Shown here in pieces: positions 34,654 to 42,804 of a stretch of DNA of 64,000 bases (position 1 is its first letter; each line of letters opens with the position of its first letter). This stretch comes from JAPWJZ01 sp964575605. Its GTDB lineage: Bacteria; Pseudomonadota; Alphaproteobacteria; Micavibrionales; UBA2020. The position numbers and the translations under genes were made by a program. The notes under the pieces are model-generated. The model did not search any database, was not told where the DNA came from, and worked only from the letters and a program-made list of their open reading frames with translations. The DNA lies in contig CAZNRN010000006.1 in assembly GCA_964575605.1 (NCBI GenBank), positions 62,001 to 126,000 on the forward strand. Direction: 5' to 3'.

Positions 34654-35181
34654 ATGTCCAAGACTCAGGCTGAATTGCTCCGCATAAAATACGCCATCGA
34701 TTTGCTGGAAGAAATCGCGCGGCCGCGACCCAGCATGGCCAAAATGATGGAGCTTGTGCCCAAGGCCGACCTCGCCATCATGGACAAGGACGGAAATTCG
34801 GCGCTGAACCTAATCATGCCTTGGGGCAAGCAGGACCTGATGCGGCTAATGATCGAAAACGGCGCGGATATCAACCACAGGGGCGCGCAAGGCAAAACGC
34901 CGCTTCACGACGCAATGGACCGGCATAGTTACAAGAGCATAGACCTGTTGCTCGAGATGGGTGCGGATATCCACATCAAGGACGACAACGGGCAAAGCCC
35001 CGTCGAGTTCGTCCGCGCCTGCGGCGCGAACGAACTTGCTGATAAAGTCACGGAAACCTTCAATACCCTTTCTGCCCACAGGAAAGAAGCGGCGGTTTTA
35101 AAAGCCGCCATTTCCGAAGGCATGCCGGTGCAGGAATCATTCCCGCCGATGAAGCCGATAAAAATCCGCCAGGGCTTCTAA
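34654..35181 (+). CDS. Small ankyrin-repeat protein with GMPVQE tail (second copy)
   Basis: 175 residues from ATG 34654. Earlier in-frame starts at 34612 and 34618 lie within the promoter -10. Ankyrin units cover about residues 45-130 (NSALNLIMPWGK, GKTPLHDAMDRH, GQSPVEFVRAC). The tail AISEGMPVQESFPPMK mirrors that of the gene before it, and the spacing from the last ankyrin unit is alike. No good ribosome site is visible. It is followed after 73 bases by cheA, but a promoter-like gap and a palindrome lie between, so co-transcription is uncertain. Confidence 0.75.
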   Translation: MSKTQAELLRIKYAIDLLEEIARPRPSMAKMMELVPKADLAIMDKDGNSALNLIMPWGKQDLMRLMIENGADINHRGAQGKTPLHDAMDRHSYKSIDLLLEMGADIHIKDDNGQSPVEFVRACGANELADKVTETFNTLSAHRKEAAVLKAAISEGMPVQESFPPMKPIKIRQGF

Positions 35182-35206
35182 AAAACACACGCATGTATGC
35201 ACAACC

Positions 35207-35220
35207 AAACCTTAAGGTTT
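35207..35220. promoter_or_regulatory. Perfect 14-base palindrome before cheA
   Basis: AAACCTTAAGGTTT reads identically on both strands and lies 35 bases before the cheA start codon; a related half (TTTAAGGT) follows at 35231-35238. It could be an operator for a dimeric regulator. There is no direct evidence of which one. Confidence 0.35.
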
Positions 35221-35254
35221 TCAAGCCATATTTAAGGTATGGAGGCAATCGTGC

Positions 35255-37300
35255 ATGGATGACTTGCTGCAGGAATTTCTGGCCGAAACCGCCGAGAACC
35301 TCGGGCGGCTGGGCCGCGACCTTGTGACGCTGGAGCGCAACCCCGGCGATACCGAGCTGCTCCGCCGCATCTTCCGCGTCGTGCATACGGTGAAGGGGAA
35401 TTGCGGATTTTTAGGCCTGCCGCGGCTGGAGCGTGTGGCGCACCATGCCGAAAACCTGCTGGGCAAATGCCGTGACGGCGGCATCGCGCCGACGGCGAAT
35501 ACCGTTTCATTGATCCTTGAATCGCTCGACCGCATCCGCAGCATCACGGGCGGGCTCGCGGCGGCGGGGCAGGAACCGGCGGGCGACGACAGCGCGCTGA
35601 TTACAAAGCTTGATGACGCCTTCAACGGCGCGTCGCAGGCGGGAAAAGCGCCGCAGTCCGTGCCTGTGGCCGAAACCGAAGAAATTACCGAGACGACGCT
35701 GCGCGTCAAGGTCGACACGCTTGAAAAGCTGATGGCGAGCGTGGGCGAACTGGTGCTGTCGCGCAACCAGTTATTGCAGGCTGCGCGCACGGCGGATAGC
35801 GGCGTGTTGCAGGCGCCGCTGCACAGGCTCAGCCATATAGTGACGGAAGTGCAGGAAAGCGTGATGACTGCGCGCCTGCAACCCGTAGGCCAGCTATTCG
35901 GCCGCCTGCCGCGGCTGGTGCGCGACGTCGCGGCGGCGCTGGGCAAACAGATCGCGCTGGAAGTGCACGGTGCGGAGACGGAGCTTGACCGCCAGATGCT
36001 CGACATGGTGCGCGACCCGCTGACGCATCTGGTGCGCAACGCCGCAGGTCACGGCATCGAAATGCCGGAAGAACGCCGCGCGCGCGGCAAATATCCCGAG
36101 GGCAAAATCACGCTGAAGGCCTGGCACGACGGCGGCAAGGTAGTGATACAGGTATCGGATGACGGCCGCGGGCTGGATGCGCGCGCAATCGGCGAAAAGG
36201 CCGTGGCACGCGGCCTCGTGACACCCGAAAAACTGCGCGAGATGGGCGAGAAACAGATATTGCAGTTCATATATATGCCGGGTTTTTCGACGGCAGCCGA
36301 AGTGACGGAACTGTCGGGGCGCGGCGTCGGGCTTGACGTCGTGCTGGGCAATGTACGCCGCATCGGCGGGAGCGTTGAAATGGACAGCCAGCCGGACGCG
36401 GGCGCATCGTTTACGCTGCGCCTGCCGCTGACGGTTTCCATTGTGCAGTCGCTGGTGCTGTCGTCGGGCGGCGAAAGATATGCGCTGCCGCAGGCGGGCG
36501 TGCGCGAAATTATCCGCTATACGCGCCATGGCGCGGCGCGGGAGGAAGAGACGGCGGGTAGGCCTGTTTTGCGCCTGCGCGATGTAATATTGCCACTGGC
36601 GCATCTCGGCCAGCTTGCGCAAACGGGCGGGGGCGAGGGGATTATCGTGGTGATGGGCGATGGCCATGCGGCCTTCGGCCTTGTCGCAGACGGCGTGCTG
36701 GGTACCGAGGAAATCGTCGTCAAACCCATGCCTGCGGCGCTCTCCCACCTGCGGCTTTTTTCGGGCAGCGCGATACTGGGCGATGGCGGCGTAGTCACAG
36801 TGCTGGATGCGGGCGGGCTCGCGGCCACCATCGGCGCGGATGCCTTCAGCCTTGCCGCCGCGCAGGAAACCGTGAAAGCCAAACCCGTTGCGGAAGACAA
36901 ATCACAGCTGCTGCTGTTCCGGGCAGGCGCGGGCGGTACGCAGGCCGTGCCCCTGCCCATGGTTTACAGGCTGGAGGAATTCGAAGCTGCGCGGATCGAA
37001 AAATCGGGCGGCACAGATGTTGTTCAATACCGCGGCAAGCTGATGCCGCTCGTCAAAACCGCCCCGCTGCAGGATACCGCCCGCCGCAAGGTTATTGTGC
37101 TGAACGATAAGGGCACGATGCTGGGGCTGATGGTCGACGGCATCATCGATATCGTCGATGAAAAAATCGCGCTGCAGGACCTGGGCGCACGCCCGGGCGT
37201 GCTGGGCAGTGCGATTGTCAAGGGACAGGCTGTCGATATCGTCGACACCATACAGTTGCTTGCGAACGCAAGGAGGGCGCCGTCATGGGCCAGTTCCTGA
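35255..37300 (+). CDS. cheA: Chemotaxis histidine kinase CheA
   Basis: 681 residues. An HPt domain lies at the N-terminus, with the phospho-accepting His44 in VVHTVKGNCGFL. A short linker without a recognisable P2 (CheY-binding) domain runs from about 105 to 145. A dimerisation domain with TLEKLMASVGELVLSRNQLLQ follows. The HATPase domain has HLVRNAAGHGIE (N box), DDGRGLD (G1) and GRGVGLDVV (G2). A CheW-like domain follows (about 375-505), then a second CheW-like domain (about 535-675), an addition to the standard layout. CheA phosphorylates CheY and CheB in response to chemoreceptors. The start has GGAGG nine bases upstream. It overlaps cheW by 16 bases. Confidence 0.95.
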   Translation: MDDLLQEFLAETAENLGRLGRDLVTLERNPGDTELLRRIFRVVHTVKGNCGFLGLPRLERVAHHAENLLGKCRDGGIAPTANTVSLILESLDRIRSITGGLAAAGQEPAGDDSALITKLDDAFNGASQAGKAPQSVPVAETEEITETTLRVKVDTLEKLMASVGELVLSRNQLLQAARTADSGVLQAPLHRLSHIVTEVQESVMTARLQPVGQLFGRLPRLVRDVAAALGKQIALEVHGAETELDRQMLDMVRDPLTHLVRNAAGHGIEMPEERRARGKYPEGKITLKAWHDGGKVVIQVSDDGRGLDARAIGEKAVARGLVTPEKLREMGEKQILQFIYMPGFSTAAEVTELSGRGVGLDVVLGNVRRIGGSVEMDSQPDAGASFTLRLPLTVSIVQSLVLSSGGERYALPQAGVREIIRYTRHGAAREEETAGRPVLRLRDVILPLAHLGQLAQTGGGEGIIVVMGDGHAAFGLVADGVLGTEEIVVKPMPAALSHLRLFSGSAILGDGGVVTVLDAGGLAATIGADAFSLAAAQETVKAKPVAEDKSQLLLFRAGAGGTQAVPLPMVYRLEEFEAARIEKSGGTDVVQYRGKLMPLVKTAPLQDTARRKVIVLNDKGTMLGLMVDGIIDIVDEKIALQDLGARPGVLGSAIVKGQAVDIVDTIQLLANARRAPSWASS

Positions 37301-37734
37301 CCTTCACATTGGGTGGAAAACTCTGCGGCATGCCTGCGCTGGCGGCGCAAGACGTCCTGCGCGGACAGCTGCATGTAACGCGCGTGGCGGGCGCGCCTGC
37401 TGCCGTCACCGGTATCATGAACCTGCGCGGCCGTATCGTGACGGCCGTCTGCCTGCGCCGCCGCTTCGGATTGCCCGAAAAACAGGGGATGGCCATTGTG
37501 GTGGGGCACGCCACAGAGCTTTACAGCCTGATGGTCGACGCCGTGCACGAGGTGGTGGAGCTGGATGATGCAAGACGGCAGGATACGCCCGCCACAATGC
37601 CGCCGCCGTGGAAAGGTTCCGTTGAATCCCTCTACCGCATGGATGATGGACTCTTGGCTATTCTGGATACCAAGGCTATGATAGGGGAGTTGCACGGGGA
37701 CAGGGGAACCCATGAAAACTTGCCTTATCGTTGA
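37285..37734 (+). CDS. cheW: Chemotaxis coupling protein CheW
   Basis: 149 residues forming a single CheW domain: LTFTLGGKLCGMPALAAQDVL at the start, GIMNLRGRIVTAVCLRRRFG in the middle (NLRG being the hallmark) and LYSLMVDAVHEVVEL near the end. It links receptors to CheA at the membrane array. The start overlaps the end of cheA and the end overlaps cheY, so all are translated in series. AAGGAGGG lies eight bases before the ATG. Confidence 0.95.
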   Translation: MGQFLTFTLGGKLCGMPALAAQDVLRGQLHVTRVAGAPAAVTGIMNLRGRIVTAVCLRRRFGLPEKQGMAIVVGHATELYSLMVDAVHEVVELDDARRQDTPATMPPPWKGSVESLYRMDDGLLAILDTKAMIGELHGDRGTHENLPYR

Positions 37735-38077
37735 CGACAGCCGCGTGGTGCGCAAGCTTGCGCGCATCATGCTGGAAGAGCTGGATTTCGAATGCGCCGA
37801 AGCCGACGACGGGCAGAAGGCGCTCGACGCCTGTCAACAATCGCTGCCGCAGCTGATTTTGCTCGACTGGAACATGCCCGTCATGGACGGCATCGAATTT
37901 TTATCGCAGCTGCGCAAGATGCCGGGCGGCGACGCGCCGAAAGTGATTTTGTGCAGCACGCACAACCAGCTGGACCAGATACAGCAGGCGCTGGCGGCGG
38001 GTGCGGACGAATACATCATGAAACCCTTCGACAGCGACATCATGCTGGCCAAGCTGCAGCAGGTCGGCGTCATCTGA
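37712..38077 (+). CDS. cheY: Chemotaxis response regulator CheY
   Basis: A 121-residue stand-alone receiver domain. The acidic pair is D8-D9 (LIVDDSRVVR), the phosphorylated Asp is D52 (LLDWNMPVMDG), and the conserved Lys lies near 105 (YIMKPFD). Phosphorylated CheY binds the flagellar switch proteins FliM/FliN; fliN and fliG are in this window. The start ATG lies inside the end of cheW after AGGGGA. No cheZ gene is visible. Confidence 0.95.
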   Translation: MKTCLIVDDSRVVRKLARIMLEELDFECAEADDGQKALDACQQSLPQLILLDWNMPVMDGIEFLSQLRKMPGGDAPKVILCSTHNQLDQIQQALAAGADEYIMKPFDSDIMLAKLQQVGVI

Positions 38078-38078
38078 C

Positions 38079-39188
38079 ATGGCGGGCGCAGGCGACATCG
38101 CGGCGGACAGCAGGCCCATCCGCGTGATGGTTGTTGACGATTCCAGCGTGGCGCGCGGGTTTTTGTCGCGCTTCCTCGAAAGCGACCCCGGCATCAGCGT
38201 AGTGTCATCGGTTGCCAACGGCCAGCAGGCCTTGCAGTCGCTGGCGCAAGCTGCGCCCGACGTGATTATCCTCGACCTCGAAATGCCGGTGATGGACGGG
38301 CTGACGGCGCTGCCCGAACTGGTCAAGGCCGCGCCGCGCGTGCAGGTGATCGTCGCCTCCACCCTGACGCATGATAATGCGGCGCTGGCGATGAAATGCC
38401 TGACGTTGGGCGCGGCGGATTGTTTAGGCAAGCCGCAGGCGCAGGACATGGCCTTTGCCGAGGTATTCAAGGAAGACCTTGTGAACCGCGTAAAACTGCT
38501 GGGGCAGGTGGCGCGCGGTAAACCCCTGCGCCGCCCTGTTGAACAGCAACCCGTGCAGCCGGAGCAAAAACCGGTGGTGCGGGCGGTGGACACATCTTTT
38601 CATCCGGAAGCAATCGCGATTGCATCGTCGACCGGCGGGCCTGCGGCGCTGCTGGCGTTTTTTCAGGGGTTGAATGGCAAGCCCCTGCCACAGCCGGTTT
38701 TCGTGACCCAGCATATGCCGCCCGTTTTCACGCAGCTGCTGGCCGATAACATCGCCGTCGGCGCGCGCCTGCCCTGCAAGGAAGCGGTTGATGGCGAAGA
38801 GGTGAAGGGCGGGCAGATTTATATCGCGCCCGGAAATTACCACATGACGGTGCGGATGGAGGGTGCGGCAAAACGCATCCGCCTGACGCGCGATGCGCCG
38901 GTGAACTTCTGCCGGCCTTCGGCCGACCCGATGCTGGAGAGCCTCGCGCATGCCTATCAGGGCCGGGTGCTGGCGGTGGTGCTGACGGGCATGGGCACCG
39001 ACGCGCTGAACGGCTGCCGTAAACTTGCGGTTGCAGGCGGCGAGGTTTTTGCGCAGGACGAACCCTCCAGCGTCGTCTGGGGCATGCCGGGCGCGGTCGC
39101 CCATGCCGGGCTTTGCGCGCGCATCCTGCCCCTTGCGGAAATGGCGGCGGCCGTGCGAGGCTGTGCCATGGAAGGAAATACGGCATGA
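38079..39188 (+). CDS. cheB: Chemotaxis methylesterase/deamidase CheB
   Basis: 369 residues: a receiver domain with D20-D21 and phosphoacceptor D66, a Gln/Pro-rich linker (about 145-170), and the methylesterase domain. Its catalytic triad is visible as Ser184 (ASSTGGP), His212 (TQHMPP) and Asp308 (GMGTDAL). It removes methyl groups from chemoreceptor glutamates when phosphorylated by CheA. The start follows cheY by one base. The stop overlaps the cheR ATG (ATGA). Confidence 0.95.
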   Translation: MAGAGDIAADSRPIRVMVVDDSSVARGFLSRFLESDPGISVVSSVANGQQALQSLAQAAPDVIILDLEMPVMDGLTALPELVKAAPRVQVIVASTLTHDNAALAMKCLTLGAADCLGKPQAQDMAFAEVFKEDLVNRVKLLGQVARGKPLRRPVEQQPVQPEQKPVVRAVDTSFHPEAIAIASSTGGPAALLAFFQGLNGKPLPQPVFVTQHMPPVFTQLLADNIAVGARLPCKEAVDGEEVKGGQIYIAPGNYHMTVRMEGAAKRIRLTRDAPVNFCRPSADPMLESLAHAYQGRVLAVVLTGMGTDALNGCRKLAVAGGEVFAQDEPSSVVWGMPGAVAHAGLCARILPLAEMAAAVRGCAMEGNTA

Positions 39189-40009
39189 CCACGCCGGTCT
39201 ACCAGTTTTTCGAGCAGATACTGAAACGCGAATCCGGCCTCGTCATCACGCCGGAGAAAATCTATCTGCTCGAGGCGCGCCTTGTGCCTGTCGCCAGCCG
39301 CCACGGCGTCGAGGGCATCTCCGGCATCGCGCAGCGCCTGCAGGAATCGGGCGACCCCGTGCTGCTGCGCGAAGTGGTCGAGGCGATGGCGACGGGCGAG
39401 ACATCCTTCTTCCGCGACATGGCGCCCTTCGAAAACCTGCGCAAGGCGATACTGCCGAAGCTGGTCGCGGCGCGCGCGTCATCGCGCACCCTGCGCATCC
39501 TTTCCGCCGCCTGCTCGACCGGGCAGGAACCCTATTCGCTGGCCATGCTGCTGAAGGACGAACCCGCGCTGCTGGGCTGGAAATGCGATATCGTCGCAGC
39601 CGACATGTCGCAGGAGGCGCTTGAGTATGCCAGCGGCGCAAGCTACAGCCAGTTCGAGGTACAGCGCGGCCTGCCCGTGCGCCTGCTGGTGAAACATTTC
39701 ACGCAGGAAGGCGAGCGCTGGCGCGTGAAGCCGGAAGTGGCGGGGCTTGTGCGGTTCGAGCGGCAGAACCTGCTGGCCGATCCCGCAAAGCTTGGCGTCT
39801 TCGACGTTATCTTCTGCCGCAACGTGCTGATCTATTTCGACGTGCCGACAAAGCAAAAAGTCTTGCAGGGCCTGAAATCCATCCTGCGGCAGGACGGCGC
39901 GCTTTTCCTGGGCGGCACCGAAACGGTGCTGGGCGTCACCGACGCCTTCACGCCCGTCGATGGCATGCCCGGCGTTTTCCTGCGTGGCGATACGACGCTG
40001 GCGCTGTAA
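39185..40009 (+). CDS. cheR: Chemotaxis receptor methyltransferase CheR
   Basis: 274 residues from ATG 39185, within ATGA at the cheB stop; the longer frame lies inside cheB. It has an N-terminal helical domain with VVEAMATGETSFFRD (the conserved T-x-FFR motif). The SAM-binding domain follows, with ILSAACSTGQEPYSLAM and a later FDVIFCRNVLIYFD, diagnostic for CheR. It methylates chemoreceptors to allow adaptation. It is the last gene of the che operon; no receptor gene follows here. Confidence 0.95.
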   Translation: MTTPVYQFFEQILKRESGLVITPEKIYLLEARLVPVASRHGVEGISGIAQRLQESGDPVLLREVVEAMATGETSFFRDMAPFENLRKAILPKLVAARASSRTLRILSAACSTGQEPYSLAMLLKDEPALLGWKCDIVAADMSQEALEYASGASYSQFEVQRGLPVRLLVKHFTQEGERWRVKPEVAGLVRFERQNLLADPAKLGVFDVIFCRNVLIYFDVPTKQKVLQGLKSILRQDGALFLGGTETVLGVTDAFTPVDGMPGVFLRGDTTLAL

Positions 40010-40012
40010 GCC

Positions 40013-40945
40013 TTAAATCGAAAATTTCTTGGGCGGTTTGTAGGGCGTGTCGTCCTTCGTGACCGCGGGCTCGTTACCTTTCAGGCGTATCTTGAAAGGC
40101 TCTTTTTCTACAGGCGCTTCGGGCGCGGGCGGCGTTTCGGGGGGCGTCGGGTTCACCGCTACATAGGCGTCGATCGGTTTGCGGCGCGCGCGGCGGAACG
40201 CAAAGATGCCGCCTAGCGCGACAATCCCGATGCCACCCCCGATGGCGGCTTCCTTCGCACCGATGTCTTTCAGGTGGATTTTGTCGAGCAGCGAGGGCTG
40301 CTGCGCCGCAGGCTGTTCAACGGGTGCGGGCGGCGCGGGTTGTGTTTGTTGCGGCAGTTTTTGCGGGGGCAATTTTTGTTGGGGCAAAGCTTGCTGCGGC
40401 TGGGCTTGCTGCACAGGCGGCGGCGCCTGTTCTGGCGTGGCGGCGGTTTTGTCCTCCGCGCCCTGCTTGGCGGCGACGCAATCGGCGACGCTGCGGGCGG
40501 TTGCGATATCGCGGGCGTCTTCGGGCGTCACCAGTTGCGACTGGCAGACGGGCACGAAACGCGCCTGTCCGTCGATTTTGGCAAGGTAGTCGGGCAGTTC
40601 GCCCACCTTCGCCTGGAAACGGTTGATGAGCGACTGCACGTTCGGGCCCGAGAGGCCGGGGGCCAGCACGATACGCGGCGCTTCGCGCGAGATTTCTTTT
40701 TTCAGCTGCTGGCGCAGCTGTGCGATTTCGGGCGTATTCGTGGGCAGGCCTAAAACATCCTGCGTATGCACGGTCATCTCGATCTGCTTGCTCTGGTCGC
40801 CAAGGCGGTCGACGGTCTGTAGCAGGCTGGCGTAGGTTTTTGCGGGTTCGGGTTGTTCTGATTGTGCGAAGGCGGGGGCGGCGACTGCGGTGAAGGCGGC
40901 GGCCAGCGCCAGTGTTTTGCCGATAGTCTTCAGTTTGTTTTTCAA
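40013..40945 (-). CDS. Exported P/Q-rich protein with C-terminal membrane anchor, unknown
   Basis: 310 residues from TTG 40945, with AAGAGAG about ten bases upstream. This start puts the signal peptide MKNKLKTIGKTLALAAAFTA at the very N-terminus, cleaving after APAFA, and it lies downstream of the promoter at 40985-41013. The longer frame begins upstream of that promoter. A periplasmic helical domain holds two cysteines (CQSQLV; VADCVAA). A repetitive Pro/Gln segment (PQQALPQQKLPPQ type) precedes one membrane helix (IGGGIGIVALGGIFAF) and a cytoplasmic Pro-rich, basic tail. Family unknown. Convergent with cheR; a periplasm-spanning tether is a plausible role. Confidence 0.6.
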   Translation of the reverse strand: MKNKLKTIGKTLALAAAFTAVAAPAFAQSEQPEPAKTYASLLQTVDRLGDQSKQIEMTVHTQDVLGLPTNTPEIAQLRQQLKKEISREAPRIVLAPGLSGPNVQSLINRFQAKVGELPDYLAKIDGQARFVPVCQSQLVTPEDARDIATARSVADCVAAKQGAEDKTAATPEQAPPPVQQAQPQQALPQQKLPPQKLPQQTQPAPPAPVEQPAAQQPSLLDKIHLKDIGAKEAAIGGGIGIVALGGIFAFRRARRKPIDAYVAVNPTPPETPPAPEAPVEKEPFKIRLKGNEPAVTKDDTPYKPPKKFSI

Positions 40946-40984
40946 CGGTGCGGAGCTCTCTTTTTTGCCATCACTCTCGATTCC

Positions 40985-41013
40985 TTTGTAGCATTGCCCC
41001 AAAAATATGTCAA
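40985..41013 (-). promoter_or_regulatory. Sigma-70-like promoter of the P/Q-rich protein gene
   Basis: On the minus strand TTGACA (41013-41008), 17 bases, TACAAA (40990-40985). Transcription would begin near 40978, which excludes the ATGs at 41035 and 41023 and supports the TTG start at 40945. Confidence 0.65.
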
Positions 41014-41084
41014 TTTTGAGCATATGTGGTATCAAGATATGTCATAGTTAAGCCATTGAATTAAAATTGTATTTCGCCGTTAAT

Positions 41085-41114
41085 TTGACACTTTCCATTT
41101 TTCCGGACAACAAT
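41085..41114 (+). promoter_or_regulatory. Putative promoter of the lipoprotein gene
   Basis: TTGACA (41085-41090), 18 bases, AACAAT (41109-41114). The -10 matches four of six. It leaves a leader of about 48 bases to the ATG at 41169. Confidence 0.45.
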
Positions 41115-41168
41115 TGACCTAAGGCACAGAAAAAAACAGAAGACAAACAGCGAGGAACAAATAACGAG

Positions 41169-41810
41169 ATGAACCGCAAACTAAAAGCCCTGATGCTCTG
41201 CTCCGTATTCGCCGTCGCACTCACCGGCTGCGACAAAATTGGCATCGGCGGCAGCAACGCACCGGAAAAACAAGACGTGGCTGTAACGCAGGTCGTACCG
41301 CCAGCAGTGAAGCAGGATGCCGCGCCCGTGCTGCCCGCACCCGCAGCGCAGCCCGAGAAAAAAGCGGCGGAGCCCGACGAGCGTACCTTCTCGAACGGCG
41401 AACGCGTGGGGCATGTTACCAAATTCTCGTTCAAGAGCAGCCCCCAGCGCCTCGAGGGCGACGACCTCGAGCTTTGCAAGAACTGGGAAGGCGAGCTGTC
41501 GATGGAAAACACCGTCGCCAACAATGCAGTAGGCGCTGGCGGCGTCACCAACGGCTCCAACGCTTTTTCCTTCTCGATCGGCAAGGGCCGCAACGACATT
41601 GTGAAGAAAGTGCAGGGCGCCCTGCGCAGCGGGCACAAGGTATCGCTGCAGTATAACCAGGTCGTGCGCCACGACGAATGCAAATCGCGCACCGATTACT
41701 ACGTCGTGGGTGTGAAAGACCTCGAGCCCACGCCGCCCAAGGTCGTGCAACCCCCGCCTGCGCCTGTTGTGAAAGCGCCCGCGAACCTCAATTCAGGCGG
41801 GCCGCAGTAA
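41169..41810 (+). CDS. Predicted lipoprotein, function unknown
   Basis: 213 residues. The signal sequence ends in a lipobox (VALTGC, Cys20 or near), so the mature protein is probably attached to a membrane by lipid. A Pro/Ala-rich linker (about 40-72) leads to a globular domain with a pair of cysteines (DLELCKNWEGEL and RHDECKSRTDYYVVGV), then a Pro-rich end (PPKVVQPPPAPVV). I recognise no family. The Cys pair may form a disulphide. Divergent from the P/Q-rich protein gene, so the two envelope proteins share one control region. Confidence 0.75.
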   Translation: MNRKLKALMLCSVFAVALTGCDKIGIGGSNAPEKQDVAVTQVVPPAVKQDAAPVLPAPAAQPEKKAAEPDERTFSNGERVGHVTKFSFKSSPQRLEGDDLELCKNWEGELSMENTVANNAVGAGGVTNGSNAFSFSIGKGRNDIVKKVQGALRSGHKVSLQYNQVVRHDECKSRTDYYVVGVKDLEPTPPKVVQPPPAPVVKAPANLNSGGPQ

Positions 41811-41833
41811 CAAAGAAACAGGCGACGGCCATG

Positions 41834-41866
41834 AAAAAAGCGGCAGGTTTGCGCCTGCCGCTTTTT
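41834..41866. terminator. Bidirectional rho-independent terminator
   Basis: AAAAAAGCGGCAGG pairs with CCTGCCGCTTTTTC around TTTGCG. It lies between the convergent lipoprotein gene and ctrA and can stop transcription from both sides. Confidence 0.92.
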
Positions 41867-41886
41867 CGGGAAGAAACCCTTTATCT

Positions 41887-42603
41887 TTATGCGTTAGCCT
41901 CTTTGCCGCCGCCTGCCGATGCGCCGGTCGGGTCGCGCAGCACGTAGCCGCGGCCCCAGACGGTTTCAATGCATGCGCCGCCGTCAGGCGTGATTTTCTC
42001 GATCTTCTTGCGCAGCTTGCAGATGAAGACGTCGATGATCTTGACTTCAGGCTCGTCCATGCCGCCGTAGAGGTGGTTGAGGAACATTTCCTTGGTGAGG
42101 GTCGAGCCCTTGCGCAGGCTGAGCAGTTCGATAATGCCGTATTCTTTAGACGTGAGGTGGAGCTGTTTGTCGTCCACTTCCACCGTGCGCGCGTCGAGGT
42201 TGACAGTAATCGGGCCCGTTTTAATGACCGACTGCGAGTGGCCCTTGGAGCGGCGGACGATGGCCTGGATGCGAGCGAGCAGCTCGCGCTTGTCGAAAGG
42301 CTTGGTCAGGTAATCGTCGGCGCCGAAGCCGAGGCCTTTCAGCTTGCTGTCGAGCTCGGAGAGGCCGGAGAGGATGAGAATCGGCGTTTCCACCTTTGCC
42401 GCGCGCAGGCGCTTCAAAACTTCATAACCGTCGAGGTCGGGCAGCATCAGGTCGAGGATGATGATGTCATACTCGTACAATTTGCCGATCTCGAGGCCGT
42501 CCTCGCCCATGTCGGTGGTGTCCACCACATAGCCGTCGGATTTCAGCATCAGTTCGATGCTCTTGGCCGTGGACTGATCGTCTTCAATAAGCAGTACCCT
42601 CAT
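41887..42603 (-). CDS. ctrA: Cell-cycle response regulator CtrA
   Basis: 238 residues of OmpR type. The receiver has D8-D9 and phosphoacceptor D51 (IILDLMLPDLDGYEVL), the same number as in Caulobacter CtrA. The DNA-binding winged helix includes LTSKEYGIIELLSLRKG, VKIIDVFICKLRKKI and WGRGYVLRDP, all highly typical of CtrA. CtrA binds TTAA-N7-TTAA and controls flagellar, division and envelope genes. The partner ChpT is at 33339-33986. The C-terminal tail after VLRDP is Ala/Gly-rich, without the usual hydrophobic degron end (it ends in EANA). Upstream is a 200-base AT-rich region with several TTAA motifs. Confidence 0.96.
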   Translation of the reverse strand: MRVLLIEDDQSTAKSIELMLKSDGYVVDTTDMGEDGLEIGKLYEYDIIILDLMLPDLDGYEVLKRLRAAKVETPILILSGLSELDSKLKGLGFGADDYLTKPFDKRELLARIQAIVRRSKGHSQSVIKTGPITVNLDARTVEVDDKQLHLTSKEYGIIELLSLRKGSTLTKEMFLNHLYGGMDEPEVKIIDVFICKLRKKIEKITPDGGACIETVWGRGYVLRDPTGASAGGGKEANA

Positions 42604-42614
42604 CGCGTTTCCCC

Positions 42615-42629
42615 TTAATGAATGCTTAG
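42615..42629. promoter_or_regulatory. Near-match CtrA box in the ctrA leader
   Basis: TTAA (42615-42618), seven bases, TTAG (42626-42629): one mismatch to TTAA-N7-TTAA, lying 12 bases upstream of the ctrA ATG. A position between start codon and promoter would suit autorepression. The surrounding 200 bases (42604-42804) hold further TTAA motifs without the right spacing, and also supply the fliI leader. Confidence 0.4.
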
Positions 42630-42804
42630 TGGAGTTGAATCACTATTTAATCCTCTTCAACAGTATACCATTAATCTTAATAAAGATTAAAAAAAGCGAC
42701 CCCACCCTTGCCATACGCGAAAAAAATCTAATATTATCAAAGGAAAAGAAATTTCGTTCGCGTTAAACAAATTTGAGATAATATTAAATCTGGGGTCCGG
42801 AAAG

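Noticed and set aside
40380..40480. Repeated Pro/Gln codons in the P/Q-rich gene as a possible DNA repeat array
   Set aside because: The repetition is irregular and explained by the protein linker; no CRISPR-like spacing.
42671..42690. TTAA-N6-TTAA (42677-42690) and other TTAA motifs upstream of ctrA and fliI
   Set aside because: Spacing is six, not seven, and the region is very AT-rich; not counted as a CtrA box.
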